DNA of 64,000 bases from an uncultured Candidatus Melainabacteria bacterium (GCA_934757275.1 CAKVLN010000003.1:171629-235628), one strand, 5' to 3'. Counted from the stretch's first letter, positions 44,381-54,153 are shown. The notes: generated by a model from the sequence alone, not told the origin. Translations and numbers: made by a program.

Positions 44381-46450
44381 ATGTTTTCTAAAAATAAATT
44401 TATATCACTAGCGTTATTACTACTTCTGTTAATCAACAATTTATCAGTTTTATCTGCAACAAAAACTGATATTCAAGCCGTTCAGACCGAGAATTGTAAA
44501 TACCCCGATTACGCTACGATGTACGTAGGCGAGGATAAATACGAAAAATTCAACCGAAAAATGTTCAACCTTAACACAAAATTAAACAAATATTTTGCAA
44601 GACCAGTACATATTTTGTGGTCATCTGTTATGCCAAAATACGGAATGGAAAGAATCAAAAGTGCTTACAACAACATTGAATACCCTAAAAGGCTTGCAAG
44701 TTGTTTATTACAAAAAGATGGCGAGGCTTTAAAGAAAGAAACCGTAAGATTTTTGACTAACACAACAATAGGACTTGGCGGGCTTTTTGACCCAGCGGAT
44801 AAAATCTTTAACATAAAACCGACCAACGAAAACATGGAGCAAGCTCTTTGCAAATGCAAGATGAAATCAGGTCACTACATGGTTGTTCCAATTCTTAACG
44901 CTTGCACACCACGCTCGCTTTGCGGAAGAGCATTAGAAGCTGCTCTTGATCCTTCGGTTTATCTGGCAACACCACTAACCTCAATTATCAAATTTGGACT
45001 TATGGTTAACCGAACCTCGTATATGCAACCATTAGCAAAAATGATTGAGGCAACTTATGCAGACCCTTATGATATACAAAAAAAGCTTTACGGTTTGGAA
45101 AACTATATTAGAAATTCAAACTTAGACAGACAAGATTTGCTTGAAACAGAGGCGGAGCTAGTTCAAGAAGGGCAATCAGCCCTAGCAGAAGAAATGATTG
45201 CTCAAATTGATGACGCTTCAGAAACCACCGATGGCGTTCCAACTGGAATGGCTTCAAATTTAGACATAATTAAGAAACCAAAGCTTGAACCAGACATCGT
45301 ATTAAACGATTATCACCCGCAAACGCCAGTAGTAGATTCTATGCGCACTGCCCTTTTTGACGACAATTCTGTAAACAAATCTATTTGGAACGAGCTTTCT
45401 ATTTGGAACAGAAGTTTTGCCAAAAGAATTAAAACGGCAGAAATAAGCGTTGACGCAGGTCGTGAGCCTTACAAATACCGCTACATCTTACAAAAAGATA
45501 AAACAGCACCGTTAGTAATCATGTACCCCTCAATAGGCGAAGGTTCTAACGCTCACCACTCTGTGATTTTTGCAAAAATGTTTTATGACGCAGGCTATTC
45601 TGTGGTAATTCAAGGCAGTCACTTTCACTGGGAATTTGTAAAAAGCATGCCAGAAGGCTATTGCCCTGGGATTCCCTCACAAGATGCCGATTACATCAAG
45701 CTTGTAACCTCAAAGATTTTGGAGTCAATTTGCTCAAGATATGGTTGCAATTTTAGAGAAAAAGTTGTTGTAGGTACGTCGTTTGGTGCAATGGCAACAT
45801 TGTTTGTCGCAGAAAAAGAAAGCAAAAACAACACTCTTGGCATAAACAAATTTATTGCAATAAGTCCACCAATTGAGCTAGTTTATGCACTTGAACAGCT
45901 CGACAAAAACAGTGACGAATTTGATAAAAATTCGCCAGAAGTCAAGCATAAAACTGCGATAACTGCGGCTAAAATCTTACAGTTAACGCAACTTAAAGAA
46001 AACTCTGATTTCAAAATCGACACACTTCCGTTCACAGACGAAGAAGGGAAATTAATCACAACCTTTATTTTACGTCAAAAGTTGTCGGACTTAATCTTCA
46101 CAATCGAGAATATCGCAAAAAATTCCAAAACAGATTTTTACCAAACTGTTAACAACATGAGCTATCGAGATTATGCTGAAAAATATTTGTTGAAAAACGG
46201 TTTGCTAACGCTTGATGACCTGCGTTACGAAACAGGTTTGTACTCGCTCGCAGACTATTTGGCGCACAATGACAACTACAAAATTTACCACTCTTTGGAC
46301 GATTATTTTATCAACAAAGACCAACTCGCAAGGCTTAAAACTTTGGCAGGCAAGCATCTCGTATGTTTAAATTGTGGTGCGCATTTGGGCTTTCTATATC
46401 GAAAAGAATTTATCGACTCTCTAAAACATGAAATCGATTTAGGTGGTTAA
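44381..46450 (+). CDS. MlaA (VacJ) domain fused to an alpha/beta hydrolase
   Basis: A 689-residue exported protein. A signal peptide (about 1-26) has no lipobox Cys. Residues about 50-235 are MlaA-like: DKYEKFNRKMFNLNTKLNKY, VRFLTNTTIGLGGLFDPADK, ILNACTPRSLCGRALEAALD. MlaA removes misplaced phospholipids from the outer leaflet. After a linker (about 240-350) comes a hydrolase-like domain with LVIMYPSIGEGSNAHH, GSHFHW and the nucleophile elbow VVGTSFGAMA (Ser467). MlaA is normally about 250 residues, so the fusion is unusual. GAGGAG precedes the ATG. Confidence 0.8.
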   Translation: MFSKNKFISLALLLLLLINNLSVLSATKTDIQAVQTENCKYPDYATMYVGEDKYEKFNRKMFNLNTKLNKYFARPVHILWSSVMPKYGMERIKSAYNNIEYPKRLASCLLQKDGEALKKETVRFLTNTTIGLGGLFDPADKIFNIKPTNENMEQALCKCKMKSGHYMVVPILNACTPRSLCGRALEAALDPSVYLATPLTSIIKFGLMVNRTSYMQPLAKMIEATYADPYDIQKKLYGLENYIRNSNLDRQDLLETEAELVQEGQSALAEEMIAQIDDASETTDGVPTGMASNLDIIKKPKLEPDIVLNDYHPQTPVVDSMRTALFDDNSVNKSIWNELSIWNRSFAKRIKTAEISVDAGREPYKYRYILQKDKTAPLVIMYPSIGEGSNAHHSVIFAKMFYDAGYSVVIQGSHFHWEFVKSMPEGYCPGIPSQDADYIKLVTSKILESICSRYGCNFREKVVVGTSFGAMATLFVAEKESKNNTLGINKFIAISPPIELVYALEQLDKNSDEFDKNSPEVKHKTAITAAKILQLTQLKENSDFKIDTLPFTDEEGKLITTFILRQKLSDLIFTIENIAKNSKTDFYQTVNNMSYRDYAEKYLLKNGLLTLDDLRYETGLYSLADYLAHNDNYKIYHSLDDYFINKDQLARLKTLAGKHLVCLNCGAHLGFLYRKEFIDSLKHEIDLGG

Positions 46451-46458
46451 AATAAGAG

Positions 46459-46487
46459 TTGAGCAAAAGTTTTTCTCGGAGTATAAT
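46459..46487 (+). promoter_or_regulatory. Promoter of the DUF4186 gene
   Basis: TTGAGC (46459-46464), 17 bases and TATAAT (46482-46487), then nine bases to the ATG at 46497. The leader can only be about two bases. Confidence 0.6.
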
Positions 46488-46496
46488 ATTTGCGAA

Positions 46497-46841
46497 ATGT
46501 ACGATAAATTATTTAACGCATTGGCTAAATCAACGTTCAGAAGTCGATTTAAGCTAAAAGATAAAGACAAAGAATATATTGCACAAAAAGGGCTTGATAC
46601 AATAAAATCTCATGCCAAAGATTTTATTGCAAAGCGCATTGCACCAGCCGAACTTCCAAATGATGGCAAGCAAACCCCAATGCGTGGTCACCCAGTGTTT
46701 GTAGCCCAACACGCAACCGCAACTTGTTGTCGTGGGTGTATTGAAAAATGGCACAAATTTAAAAAAGGTGTCGAATTAACGCCCGAGCAACAAAATTATT
46801 TAGTAGAAGTTATAATGGAATGGATTAAACGTAATGGCTGA
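46497..46841 (+). CDS. DUF4186 family protein
   Basis: A 114-residue protein with the family hallmarks: FRSRFKLKDKDKEYI, IKSHAKDFIAKRIAPA, NDGKQTPMRGHPVF and VAQHATATCCRGCIEKWH. Conserved His and Cys suggest a metal site; the function is unknown. The frame is open from 46443, but a TATAAT nine bases before the ATG at 46497 and the family N-terminus favour the shorter form. It overlaps ybaK by 8 bases. Confidence 0.85.
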   Translation: MYDKLFNALAKSTFRSRFKLKDKDKEYIAQKGLDTIKSHAKDFIAKRIAPAELPNDGKQTPMRGHPVFVAQHATATCCRGCIEKWHKFKKGVELTPEQQNYLVEVIMEWIKRNG

Positions 46842-47313
46842 ATTTAAGACAAATGTAATGCGCATGTTAGACAAAGCAAAAGTAAATTATAAACACTATA
46901 CTTATGCAGAAACTGACGCTATCAGTGGAATTGAAGTTGCAACCGTATTAAAACAAAACCCGTTGCAAGTCTTCAAAACACTTGTTACTGTTGGAAAAAC
47001 TGGTCAACATTATGTGTTTTTACTTCCTGTAGAAAAAGAACTTGATTTAAAGAAAGCTGCGCACGCAGTTGGCGAGAAGTCGGTTGAAATGCTTAAATCA
47101 AAAGAATTATTACCATTAACTGGCTATATTCACGGCGGTTGTTCACCAATTGGTATGAAAAAGTTTTTCAAAACCACAATTGATGCGTCCGCAAAAAACT
47201 TCAACACAATAATCTTTTCGGCTGGTAAAATCGGCTATCAAGTTGAGCTAAGTCTAGAAGATTTAAGCAAAATTATCAAATTCGACCTTTGCGAGATTGT
47301 TTTCCAAGACTAA
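46834..47313 (+). CDS. ybaK: Cys-tRNA(Pro) deacylase YbaK/EbsC
   Basis: A 159-residue editing-domain protein: KTNVMRMLDKAKVNYKHYTY, QVFKTLVTVGK with the substrate Lys, LPLTGYIHGGCSPIGMKK and the closing YQVELSLEDL. It clears mischarged Cys-tRNA(Pro) in trans. It starts within the end of the DUF4186 gene and converges with the DUF2023 gene, overlapping it by 38 bases. Confidence 0.93.
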   Translation: MAEFKTNVMRMLDKAKVNYKHYTYAETDAISGIEVATVLKQNPLQVFKTLVTVGKTGQHYVFLLPVEKELDLKKAAHAVGEKSVEMLKSKELLPLTGYIHGGCSPIGMKKFFKTTIDASAKNFNTIIFSAGKIGYQVELSLEDLSKIIKFDLCEIVFQD

Positions 47314-47731
47314 TTTCGTCATTTTTTATCTTCATATACCTTGCACATTGGCGCACTCTATCATACCCCAGCATTATACCGAGCATGAAATCTTGTTCTG
47401 GCGTCAATTCGTTTAATTTTGGGTTCTGAAAAGATTTAACAACATCTACGCAATCTTTTGCACCAAAATAAACATTAATCTTTTCTGGCGTAATATCGTG
47501 TATTAAATAATCAATGTTTTCTTTTTGCAAACGCTCCGAAATCGAAGATTTGTATTTAGATTTTTCCGTTGTAAGAATTAAGTTTCTTATGCCTTTTTTA
47601 AACTCATAAATATGGTGATGAAACACCCTCAAATCAGCGATTTCTTCCGCTAATTCTGGTGTCTTTGTAATATTTTTACTTTTAAAATTCGGTTGCAATT
47701 TTTGATACGCTTGAATACTATAAATCTGCAT
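47276..47731 (-). CDS. DUF2023 family protein with an N-terminal extension
   Basis: Residues about 33-130 match DUF2023: RVFHHHIYEFKKGIRNLIL, KINVYFGAKDCVDVVKSF, and LTPEQDFMLGIMLGYDRVRQC. The fold is known structurally in other phyla, but its function is unknown. A ~30-residue N-terminal extension (MQIYSIQAYQKLQPNFKSK) is not part of the domain and recalls the N-terminus at 36728. GAAGG lies five bases before the ATG. The last 38 bases overlap ybaK on the other strand. Confidence 0.75.
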   Translation of the reverse strand: MQIYSIQAYQKLQPNFKSKNITKTPELAEEIADLRVFHHHIYEFKKGIRNLILTTEKSKYKSSISERLQKENIDYLIHDITPEKINVYFGAKDCVDVVKSFQNPKLNELTPEQDFMLGIMLGYDRVRQCARYMKIKNDEISLGKQSRKGRI

Positions 47732-47815
47732 AAAAACCTTCTCTTTTTGTTAGTTCTACCTAACTTTAAAGTTTACAATGTTTTGCTATGCTTGTCAATA
47801 AATTTTAACAAGAAA

Positions 47816-50386
47816 TTACCTTACATCTGATTGAACATAAACATTGTTAAAATATTTATTTGCAACGCTTATAATATCAGACGCAGTTACTTCGTCTATC
47901 ATTTTCGTATAATTATCCAAGAAGTCGTAACCAAAACCATAAGCTTCAAACAAGCCGATATTTGACGCCTTTTCAGAATTTGTTTCCATTGCGATAACAA
48001 AACTACCCTTCAATCTATCTTTTGCGTCTTGTAATTCTGTATCGGATACAAATTCTAATTTCAATTTATTCATCTCTGACAAGATTTTCTTTCTTGAATA
48101 CTCCAAAGTATCAGGATTTGTGCCGATATAAGCCATAAACACGCCACCTAACATTTTAGGAGAATAACTTGTTCCCAATTGGTATGCAAGTCCGTCTTTT
48201 TCACGCAAGTTCTTAAACAAACGAGAACTCATGCCAGAGCCCATAATAGTATTAATAACCTTTAGTGTCACAAAATCTTTTTTATTGCTTACGCCAGTAG
48301 TTTGCCAACCAATAAACAACCAAGAGGTTTGCAAATCTTTAACTTTTTGTGACAAAGTTTTTGGCGCAGTCAATTTTGTTACATTGAATTTTGAATAATC
48401 AACTTTGCTCAAATTCTTGTTATGCAACATAGAACCAAATGCTGATATCATTTTATCCGTTTCAACATTACCGTTTATAGACACAATAACATTTTTTGAA
48501 TCAAGTATACTGTTATAATATCTTAAAACGTCTTCTCTCTGTACGCAAGGCAAAGTCTTTTCAAGTACTTTGTTTGAATGTGAGTATACGCTATTTTCAA
48601 AAATTGCAGTTTTAAAGTTTTCTAACGCAATATTCATCGGAACATCACGTTTTTGTTTTATCTTAGCCAAGATTTCTGAACGTTTCTTTTCTAATTCATA
48701 ATCATCAAACATCGCATTATTGATAACTTCGTCTAAGATTTCCAAAGTTTTATCAATTTGCGCAGTTGTTGTTTGAACATTTATTACAAAATAATCCTCG
48801 CTGCAATTTGCGTCAATTTCAATACCATTTTCATCTAGTATTTGTGCCAACTCTTGTGCTGAATACTTTTTCGTACCTTTCAACATCGTATTAGCAGTAA
48901 GAGTGCCTTCACCTGTAACTTTTTCTAAAAACTCTCCGCCTTTTGCAATAATACTTATCGCAATAATATCGTTGTTTTTATTTTCATTGATTAGCAGAGT
49001 TGAGCCATTATCTACGGCGTACTTAATTGTTCCGTTGTGTTCTGAAATTTTTGTTGCAGAAGGTTTTACCTCTGCTTTTACATTACTCACTTTTTGCAAA
49101 TTTTCTGGCAAAACAATTGACACCGCACTTCGATTTTGTCCAAGATATTTATTTGCAACGGCTTTAACTTCATCTGCAGTAACTTTTTTTATGCAATCAA
49201 CATAATTGTCGTACAAGGCAGAACTATTTGTTAAAGCCATAATATAGCCAAGCTCAGAGGTTATATTAGAGGTAGATTCTCTTGAATAATAGGTGTCTTG
49301 AATAATCATATTCTTTGCACGCTTCAATTCCTCGTCAGTAATTCCATATTTTTGGATATTCTTCACTTCCTCGAAAATTGCATTTTCTAACTTGTCCAAA
49401 CTTGTTGGAGTAAAGTTTGCAGTAATGTAGAAAATGCCATCATCTCTAAAACTGCCATTTGAGGCTGAAATAGAATAAGCAAGTCCTTTTTGTTCTTTTA
49501 TATCACGATAAAGTCTTGAAGATTTACCACCACCTAGAACTTCTGACAACACATCTAGCGCAAAAGTTTCTCTGTCATTAATACTTACGCCACGAAAACC
49601 AATCATCATATAACCAGATTGAGTTTCTGCATAATCAACCTTGCGTTTTTGAGATTGCAGTAAACCTTCCTTCTTAAAACTTTTTTTAATTGGCTTTCTG
49701 TACTCTTGATTGAAACATTGCTGAATCTTCGCAACGGCTTTTGGAGTATCAACATCACCAACAACAAGCGTTACCATATTTGAAGGTGCATAATATTTAT
49801 TAAAATAATCTAAGATTTCTTCTCTTCTTATTGTGCCGATTATATCAGATGTACCAATAACCTTACGTTTGTACGGGTGAATTGTATACATCATATCATT
49901 TAAGTTGTCGTACACCTTTTTAGAAGGCGTATTACCATCTTTCGCAATCTCTTCTAAAACAACTTTTCTTTCTTTTTCAAGTTCTTTTCTTGGAATTTGA
50001 GGGTTTAGCAACATATCTGAATGCAATTCCATCGCTTTTTCAAAATATTCTGAAGGAATTGTTATGTAATAATGTGTAAAATCTTTGCTTGTTGCAGCGT
50101 TTACAATCGCACCTTTTGATTCCAGAATTTTGTCAAACTCGCCAGTTGGGTGAGCTTTTGTACCTTTAAAGAATAAGTGTTCCAAAAAGTGCGCAACACC
50201 ATTATTCGTATCCGTTTCGTTGATTGAGCCTGTTTTTATCCAAGTATCTATTGTTACAATTGGGTTATTTTTAATCTCATAAACCACAACAGTTTGACCA
50301 TTTGGAAGTTTCTGAACTGTATAATTCGCAGCCCAAACGCTCGCAGTAAAAATCAACATTATCAAAACAGTAAGAATTTTCTTCAT
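47816..50386 (-). CDS. M16 family zinc metallopeptidase, two-domain
   Basis: An 856-residue insulinase-family protein with a signal peptide (about 1-19). The first half has the inverted zinc motif HFLEH (His66, Glu69, His70) and a downstream Glu in KVVLEEIAKD. The second half (about 430-856) repeats the fold without the motif, including GSGMSSRLFKNLREKDGLAY. Both halves usually occur as separate genes (PqqL or YmxG-like pairs); here they are one chain. It should degrade peptides in the periplasm. AGGAGAAGG precedes the ATG. Confidence 0.93.
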   Translation of the reverse strand: MKKILTVLIMLIFTASVWAANYTVQKLPNGQTVVVYEIKNNPIVTIDTWIKTGSINETDTNNGVAHFLEHLFFKGTKAHPTGEFDKILESKGAIVNAATSKDFTHYYITIPSEYFEKAMELHSDMLLNPQIPRKELEKERKVVLEEIAKDGNTPSKKVYDNLNDMMYTIHPYKRKVIGTSDIIGTIRREEILDYFNKYYAPSNMVTLVVGDVDTPKAVAKIQQCFNQEYRKPIKKSFKKEGLLQSQKRKVDYAETQSGYMMIGFRGVSINDRETFALDVLSEVLGGGKSSRLYRDIKEQKGLAYSISASNGSFRDDGIFYITANFTPTSLDKLENAIFEEVKNIQKYGITDEELKRAKNMIIQDTYYSRESTSNITSELGYIMALTNSSALYDNYVDCIKKVTADEVKAVANKYLGQNRSAVSIVLPENLQKVSNVKAEVKPSATKISEHNGTIKYAVDNGSTLLINENKNNDIIAISIIAKGGEFLEKVTGEGTLTANTMLKGTKKYSAQELAQILDENGIEIDANCSEDYFVINVQTTTAQIDKTLEILDEVINNAMFDDYELEKKRSEILAKIKQKRDVPMNIALENFKTAIFENSVYSHSNKVLEKTLPCVQREDVLRYYNSILDSKNVIVSINGNVETDKMISAFGSMLHNKNLSKVDYSKFNVTKLTAPKTLSQKVKDLQTSWLFIGWQTTGVSNKKDFVTLKVINTIMGSGMSSRLFKNLREKDGLAYQLGTSYSPKMLGGVFMAYIGTNPDTLEYSRKKILSEMNKLKLEFVSDTELQDAKDRLKGSFVIAMETNSEKASNIGLFEAYGFGYDFLDNYTKMIDEVTASDIISVANKYFNNVYVQSDVR

Positions 50387-50554
50387 TTTACCTTCTCCTA
50401 AAAAAACGAATCCTTATGAAATATATAATAATATATTTATTAGAGAATTTCTACTATCTTGAAGAGTATAAATTCAGAAAGCAAATTAAGCATTTGACAC
50501 AAAACGTATACAACCTAGCAAAAGCAGAGTAAAATGCGTTTGTACAACAACTTG

Positions 50555-51373
50555 TTAAACTCCTGAACCTTTGACTTCAATCTTTTTAAGTCTTTGTTCG
50601 ATACGTCTATACCATTTCAACCTGCGTTGGAACAAGGTATCATAACCTTTAAAATGCCCTTGACTAATATCGTAGAATTGTTTGTCACACAAATCTTGCA
50701 ACTTGTGTGCCAAAAATTCAGTATACTCTTTTCTATTAGGTTTATCATTATTTAATTCAATAATTTCGCCCATTTCAACAAGAACTTCTGGTCTATTGTC
50801 ACGCAAAAACATATAGTTTACCGCAATTGGCATTAAGGCAACCTTGCCATATTTTTTCGCTGCTTTTTCTGCAATATAAGTTAAACCTGATTGAAATTCG
50901 ATTGGTCTAAAGTTTGGTGGTTTAATAATTCCTTGAGGAAAAATATAAAGAATGTTATTCAAATCGCCCAACGCCTCTACAGAATACTTTAGAGCCTCCA
51001 TAGATGCTTGCGCAGATTTTTTGTTAACATTAAACGCTCCGCCTCTTCTTAATAGAGGGAAACGATTAAGTTCCTCCACCATCAAACGAATTTCTTTTTT
51101 GAAAATTCTATTACAAATATTGTATCCTACAATACCGTCCCACCAGTTGCTATGTGGAGCAAACATTATTAATGGAGTATCTGGAGCCTTCTTATAAAAA
51201 TTTTCAGCTCCTTTATAACGGAAAGCATAAAATCTGTTTTCCAACATGCCATAAAAAAACCTATCTGCTACCCACAACCAAAATGGTGAAGTTTGCGCTG
51301 GACGAAATTTCTCATCTATATTTCTCAATTTCGTTGGCGGAACTTCTGAATATAAATCCTCTAAATTTATCAT
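50555..51373 (-). CDS. 1-acyl-glycerol-3-phosphate acyltransferase-like protein (PlsC family)
   Basis: A 272-residue acyltransferase with the H-x4-D motif in FAPHSNWWDG (His74, Asp79), an Arg/Asn region RRGGAFNVNK, and a FPQGIIKPPNFRPIEFQSG block in place of the usual EGTR motif. It probably acylates lysophosphatidate or another lipid on the inner membrane face. The frame begins seven codons earlier (51394), inside the promoter: TATGAT ends six bases before the ATG at 51373, so that start is chosen. Confidence 0.8.
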   Translation of the reverse strand: MINLEDLYSEVPPTKLRNIDEKFRPAQTSPFWLWVADRFFYGMLENRFYAFRYKGAENFYKKAPDTPLIMFAPHSNWWDGIVGYNICNRIFKKEIRLMVEELNRFPLLRRGGAFNVNKKSAQASMEALKYSVEALGDLNNILYIFPQGIIKPPNFRPIEFQSGLTYIAEKAAKKYGKVALMPIAVNYMFLRDNRPEVLVEMGEIIELNNDKPNRKEYTEFLAHKLQDLCDKQFYDISQGHFKGYDTLFQRRLKWYRRIEQRLKKIEVKGSGV

Positions 51374-51379
51374 ATATCT

Positions 51380-51408
51380 ATCATACACATTCAAGCAATA
51401 TTTGTGAA
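51380..51408 (-). promoter_or_regulatory. Promoter giving a leaderless acyltransferase mRNA
   Basis: On the minus strand TTCACA (51403-51408), 17 bases and TATGAT (51380-51385), then six bases to the ATG at 51373. Confidence 0.6.
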
Positions 51409-51463
51409 CACCCTAAAGGGTAATATTAATTAAAATTTACAATTTTTAAAATTTGCAATACAA

Positions 51464-51494
51464 CAAAGGGCTTTTCTGAAAGAAAAGCCCTTTG
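51464..51494 (-). terminator. Prepilin gene terminator
   Basis: CAAAGGGCTTTTC (51464-51476) and GAAAAGCCCTTTG (51482-51494) form a 13-bp stem with a 5-base loop just past the prepilin stop. Confidence 0.85.
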
Positions 51495-51505
51495 TTTGTA
51501 TCTTA

Positions 51506-52216
51506 TTAGTTATAATTAATTTTGAAATCTTCTTCAAATACACGACCTGTGCAAGCTTTACCATCGCCTTTTGGTTGTTTTCCTTGGCAGCCGTTTGCAG
51601 TATCCCATTTTACTTTACTATTATCATAGTTATAAACAGCTTCACTACCATTTGGGAAGATTGCGCCATCTTCTGCTAAGAATAATGAGAACATATCCTT
51701 ACCCATTACGTTAGGTCTTTTATCACCGTTTACGTCCACGATAATTTCTGCAACTGGGTGGCAGAACATTTGAGTTGCTGCACAATCTGTAAATCTATTA
51801 TCGTTCATAAATTTGATATTCAAAGTTGAAGAATTTGATAAATAATACCTTACTGACGCTTCATTAAAAGCTGAACCTGATAAAGTATGAGCACCTTTTG
51901 GCCAGTTGTTTTCTACTTTTTCAATTCTGAAATATTTTCTAAGTTCTGTTGTAATTGCATCATTTTTTGATGTAATACCAGCCACTGGAACATTGTTTGA
52001 CCAAAGAGTTGTATCTCTCAAATCATCTGTATCTTCGTTGCTCATCATTTCTTTAAATGCGTTATTCAAATTTGAAACATTAACCTTTAATCCGTTGCTC
52101 CACGTATTTTTATCAACGTTAGACATCAAAGCTGGCATGGAAACCGCAGCAATTACGCCCAAAATACCCATTGTAATCAATACTTCAGCAAGAGTAAATG
52201 CTCTTTTTATTCTCAT
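51506..52216 (-). CDS. Type IV pilin-like / pseudopilin protein
   Basis: A 236-residue protein with a class III prepilin leader: MRIKRA, then the cleavage-site helix FTLAEVLITMGILGVIAAVSMPAL with Glu5 of the mature form. The C-terminal head has Cys pairs (DCAATQMFC) and a DVNGDKRPN loop, typical of pseudopilins with an acidic turn. It would be cut by a prepilin peptidase and assembled into a pilus or pseudopilus. No other pilus genes are adjacent. It could serve DNA uptake together with DprA and YifB. Confidence 0.88.
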   Translation of the reverse strand: MRIKRAFTLAEVLITMGILGVIAAVSMPALMSNVDKNTWSNGLKVNVSNLNNAFKEMMSNEDTDDLRDTTLWSNNVPVAGITSKNDAITTELRKYFRIEKVENNWPKGAHTLSGSAFNEASVRYYLSNSSTLNIKFMNDNRFTDCAATQMFCHPVAEIIVDVNGDKRPNVMGKDMFSLFLAEDGAIFPNGSEAVYNYDNSKVKWDTANGCQGKQPKGDGKACTGRVFEEDFKINYN

Positions 52217-52265
52217 ATAAAACCTCTCTTATGTTTTTATTTACTTTTTTATTTTAACAAATTTT

Positions 52266-53789
52266 TTAATTCATATCAACACGATATTGCAAAGCAAGCG
52301 TCAAATGTTTTAGTTCAATGTTTTCTTTTGCTTCTAAATCAGCAATGGTTCTAGCCATTTTTAAAATTCTATTAAATTTTCGACCTGAAAGCATGTATTT
52401 TTGAGCAGCCTCTTTCAAAAACTCTGCGGACATTTTATCCAATGGGCAAAATTGTTTTATCTGTTTTGCACTCAATTCTGAATTTGTTAATATGTTTTCG
52501 TTTCTATATCTTTCCGCCTGAATTTTTCTTGCTCTCACAACTCGTTTTCTTATCTCTTCAGAACTTTCAGAAGTTGTTTGTGTATTTATAAGTTCTTCTG
52601 TAGTTAGCCTTGGCACGCTTACGACCAAATCAATTCTATCCAAAAGCGGTCCAGAGAGTTTTGATTGGTATCTTTTTATTTGAAATTCTGAACAAGTGCA
52701 TTGTTTTTCTCTATCACCTAAAAACCCGCAAGGACAAGGGTTCATTGCACCTACTAACATAAATTTTGCAGGATATTTTATTGAGTTTTTTGCTCTTGAA
52801 ATCACAATTTCGCCATCTTCCAGCGGTTGCCTTAAAACCTCTAATACTTGCCTTGGAAATTCAACCATTTCATCTAAAAACAATACGCCTCTATGCGCAA
52901 GTGTGATTTCACCAGGTTTAGGATTAGAACCTCCACCAATTATGCCGTTTGGCGAAGCAGTATGATGCACGGCACGAAATGGACGATTTGTCACAAGAGG
53001 TTTATCTTGCTCTACAAGTCCACAAATACTATAGATTTTTGTTAACTCTAAAGCTTCTTCAAGCTCTAATGGCGGTAAAATTGAGGCAAAGCATTTTGCC
53101 ATAAGCGTTTTACCAGACCCAGGAGAGCCTGTCATAAGGATATTATGACCACCGGCGGCTGCAATTTCTAACGCCTTTTTAGCCTTCTGTTGTCCCTTTA
53201 CATCTTTAAAATCAAAAACAAACTCTACTTGAGCATTTTCTGCTAAATACTCATTAATATCAACTTTTGTTTCAACAAGAGGCGTACCTACATAATGATT
53301 AACAATGTCGCCGAGATGTTTTGCACCAAAAACTCTCACTCCTTGAACAAGTGCAGCTTCTTTTGCATTTTCTTGCGGCACAAAAACTGTTGTTACGCCA
53401 GAGTCTTTAAGTCCGCTTACAAGAGGTAATACTCCGTTAATTTTTCTCAAAGAACCATCAAGAGAAAGTTCGCCGATAAAGCCTGTATTCAAGTCATCTT
53501 TGATGTCTATGCCTTGTTCTTTTAATATACCAATTGCTATTGGTAAGTCGAAATTAGTACCTTCTTTTCTAATATCCGCTGGGGCTAAATTTACAATAAC
53601 TCGACCAAGAGGAAAGGAGTAACCTGAATTTTTTATTGCTGAGTGAACCCGTTCTCTTGCTTCTGACACTGCATTGTCAGGTAAACCTACTATACTAATA
53701 TTCGGTATTGAATTAGCAACATCAACTTCTACTTCAACTCGATAAGAATTTATGCCAGCAGATGCTGCAGTAATTGTCTTTGTAACCAT
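52266..53789 (-). CDS. YifB/ComM-type Mg-chelatase-like AAA+ ATPase
   Basis: A 507-residue protein with an N-terminal Lon-like fold (about 20-130), then AAA+ Walker A MTGSPGSGKTLMA, Walker B GVLFLDEMVEF, and a Cys cluster PCPCGFLGDREKQCTC. ComM helps branch migration during natural transformation. TATAAT (53797-53802) lies seven bases before the ATG at 53789; a TTG one codon earlier is rejected. Confidence 0.93.
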   Translation of the reverse strand: MVTKTITAASAGINSYRVEVEVDVANSIPNISIVGLPDNAVSEARERVHSAIKNSGYSFPLGRVIVNLAPADIRKEGTNFDLPIAIGILKEQGIDIKDDLNTGFIGELSLDGSLRKINGVLPLVSGLKDSGVTTVFVPQENAKEAALVQGVRVFGAKHLGDIVNHYVGTPLVETKVDINEYLAENAQVEFVFDFKDVKGQQKAKKALEIAAAGGHNILMTGSPGSGKTLMAKCFASILPPLELEEALELTKIYSICGLVEQDKPLVTNRPFRAVHHTASPNGIIGGGSNPKPGEITLAHRGVLFLDEMVEFPRQVLEVLRQPLEDGEIVISRAKNSIKYPAKFMLVGAMNPCPCGFLGDREKQCTCSEFQIKRYQSKLSGPLLDRIDLVVSVPRLTTEELINTQTTSESSEEIRKRVVRARKIQAERYRNENILTNSELSAKQIKQFCPLDKMSAEFLKEAAQKYMLSGRKFNRILKMARTIADLEAKENIELKHLTLALQYRVDMN

Positions 53790-53844
53790 CAAAAATATTA
53801 TAATATAAACACTTACAAAATGTAACGTTTATTCAATACACAAA

Positions 53845-54096
53845 TTATGAATCAGGAAGCATTGAAGAAATTTCAGCAACAATTCTTGAAATATCCGGAC
53901 CACCAAAAATTGCCTCCAAAATCAAACCAGCGTTGATAATTGTAGTTTCTCGATACTCCATAGTATCCATATCTATGATATTGAACTCAATATAATCATC
54001 TCCAACATAGACAACTTTTCCATATTCCGCCCCAGTTGCCCATCTCAAAAATACATACTTTTGTTCAAAAACCTTGAGTCTGTTTACTAATTTCAT
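53845..54096 (-). CDS. Unknown protein, 83 aa
   Basis: No family is recognised. It is a small soluble protein with a beta-rich middle (AEYGKVVYVGDDYIEFNIID) resembling Sm-like or SH3-like barrels, and a helical hydrophobic C-terminus (GLILEAIFGGPDISRIVAEI). AAGGAAT lies before the ATG. It is between the YifB and PilZ genes on the same strand, with 48- and 57-base gaps. Confidence 0.65.
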   Translation of the reverse strand: MKLVNRLKVFEQKYVFLRWATGAEYGKVVYVGDDYIEFNIIDMDTMEYRETTIINAGLILEAIFGGPDISRIVAEISSMLPDS

Positions 54097-54153
54097 CTAA
54101 ATTCCTTCGCCTGTGTATATAATATTATTAGTGCAAATTTTGATAAAGTCAAA

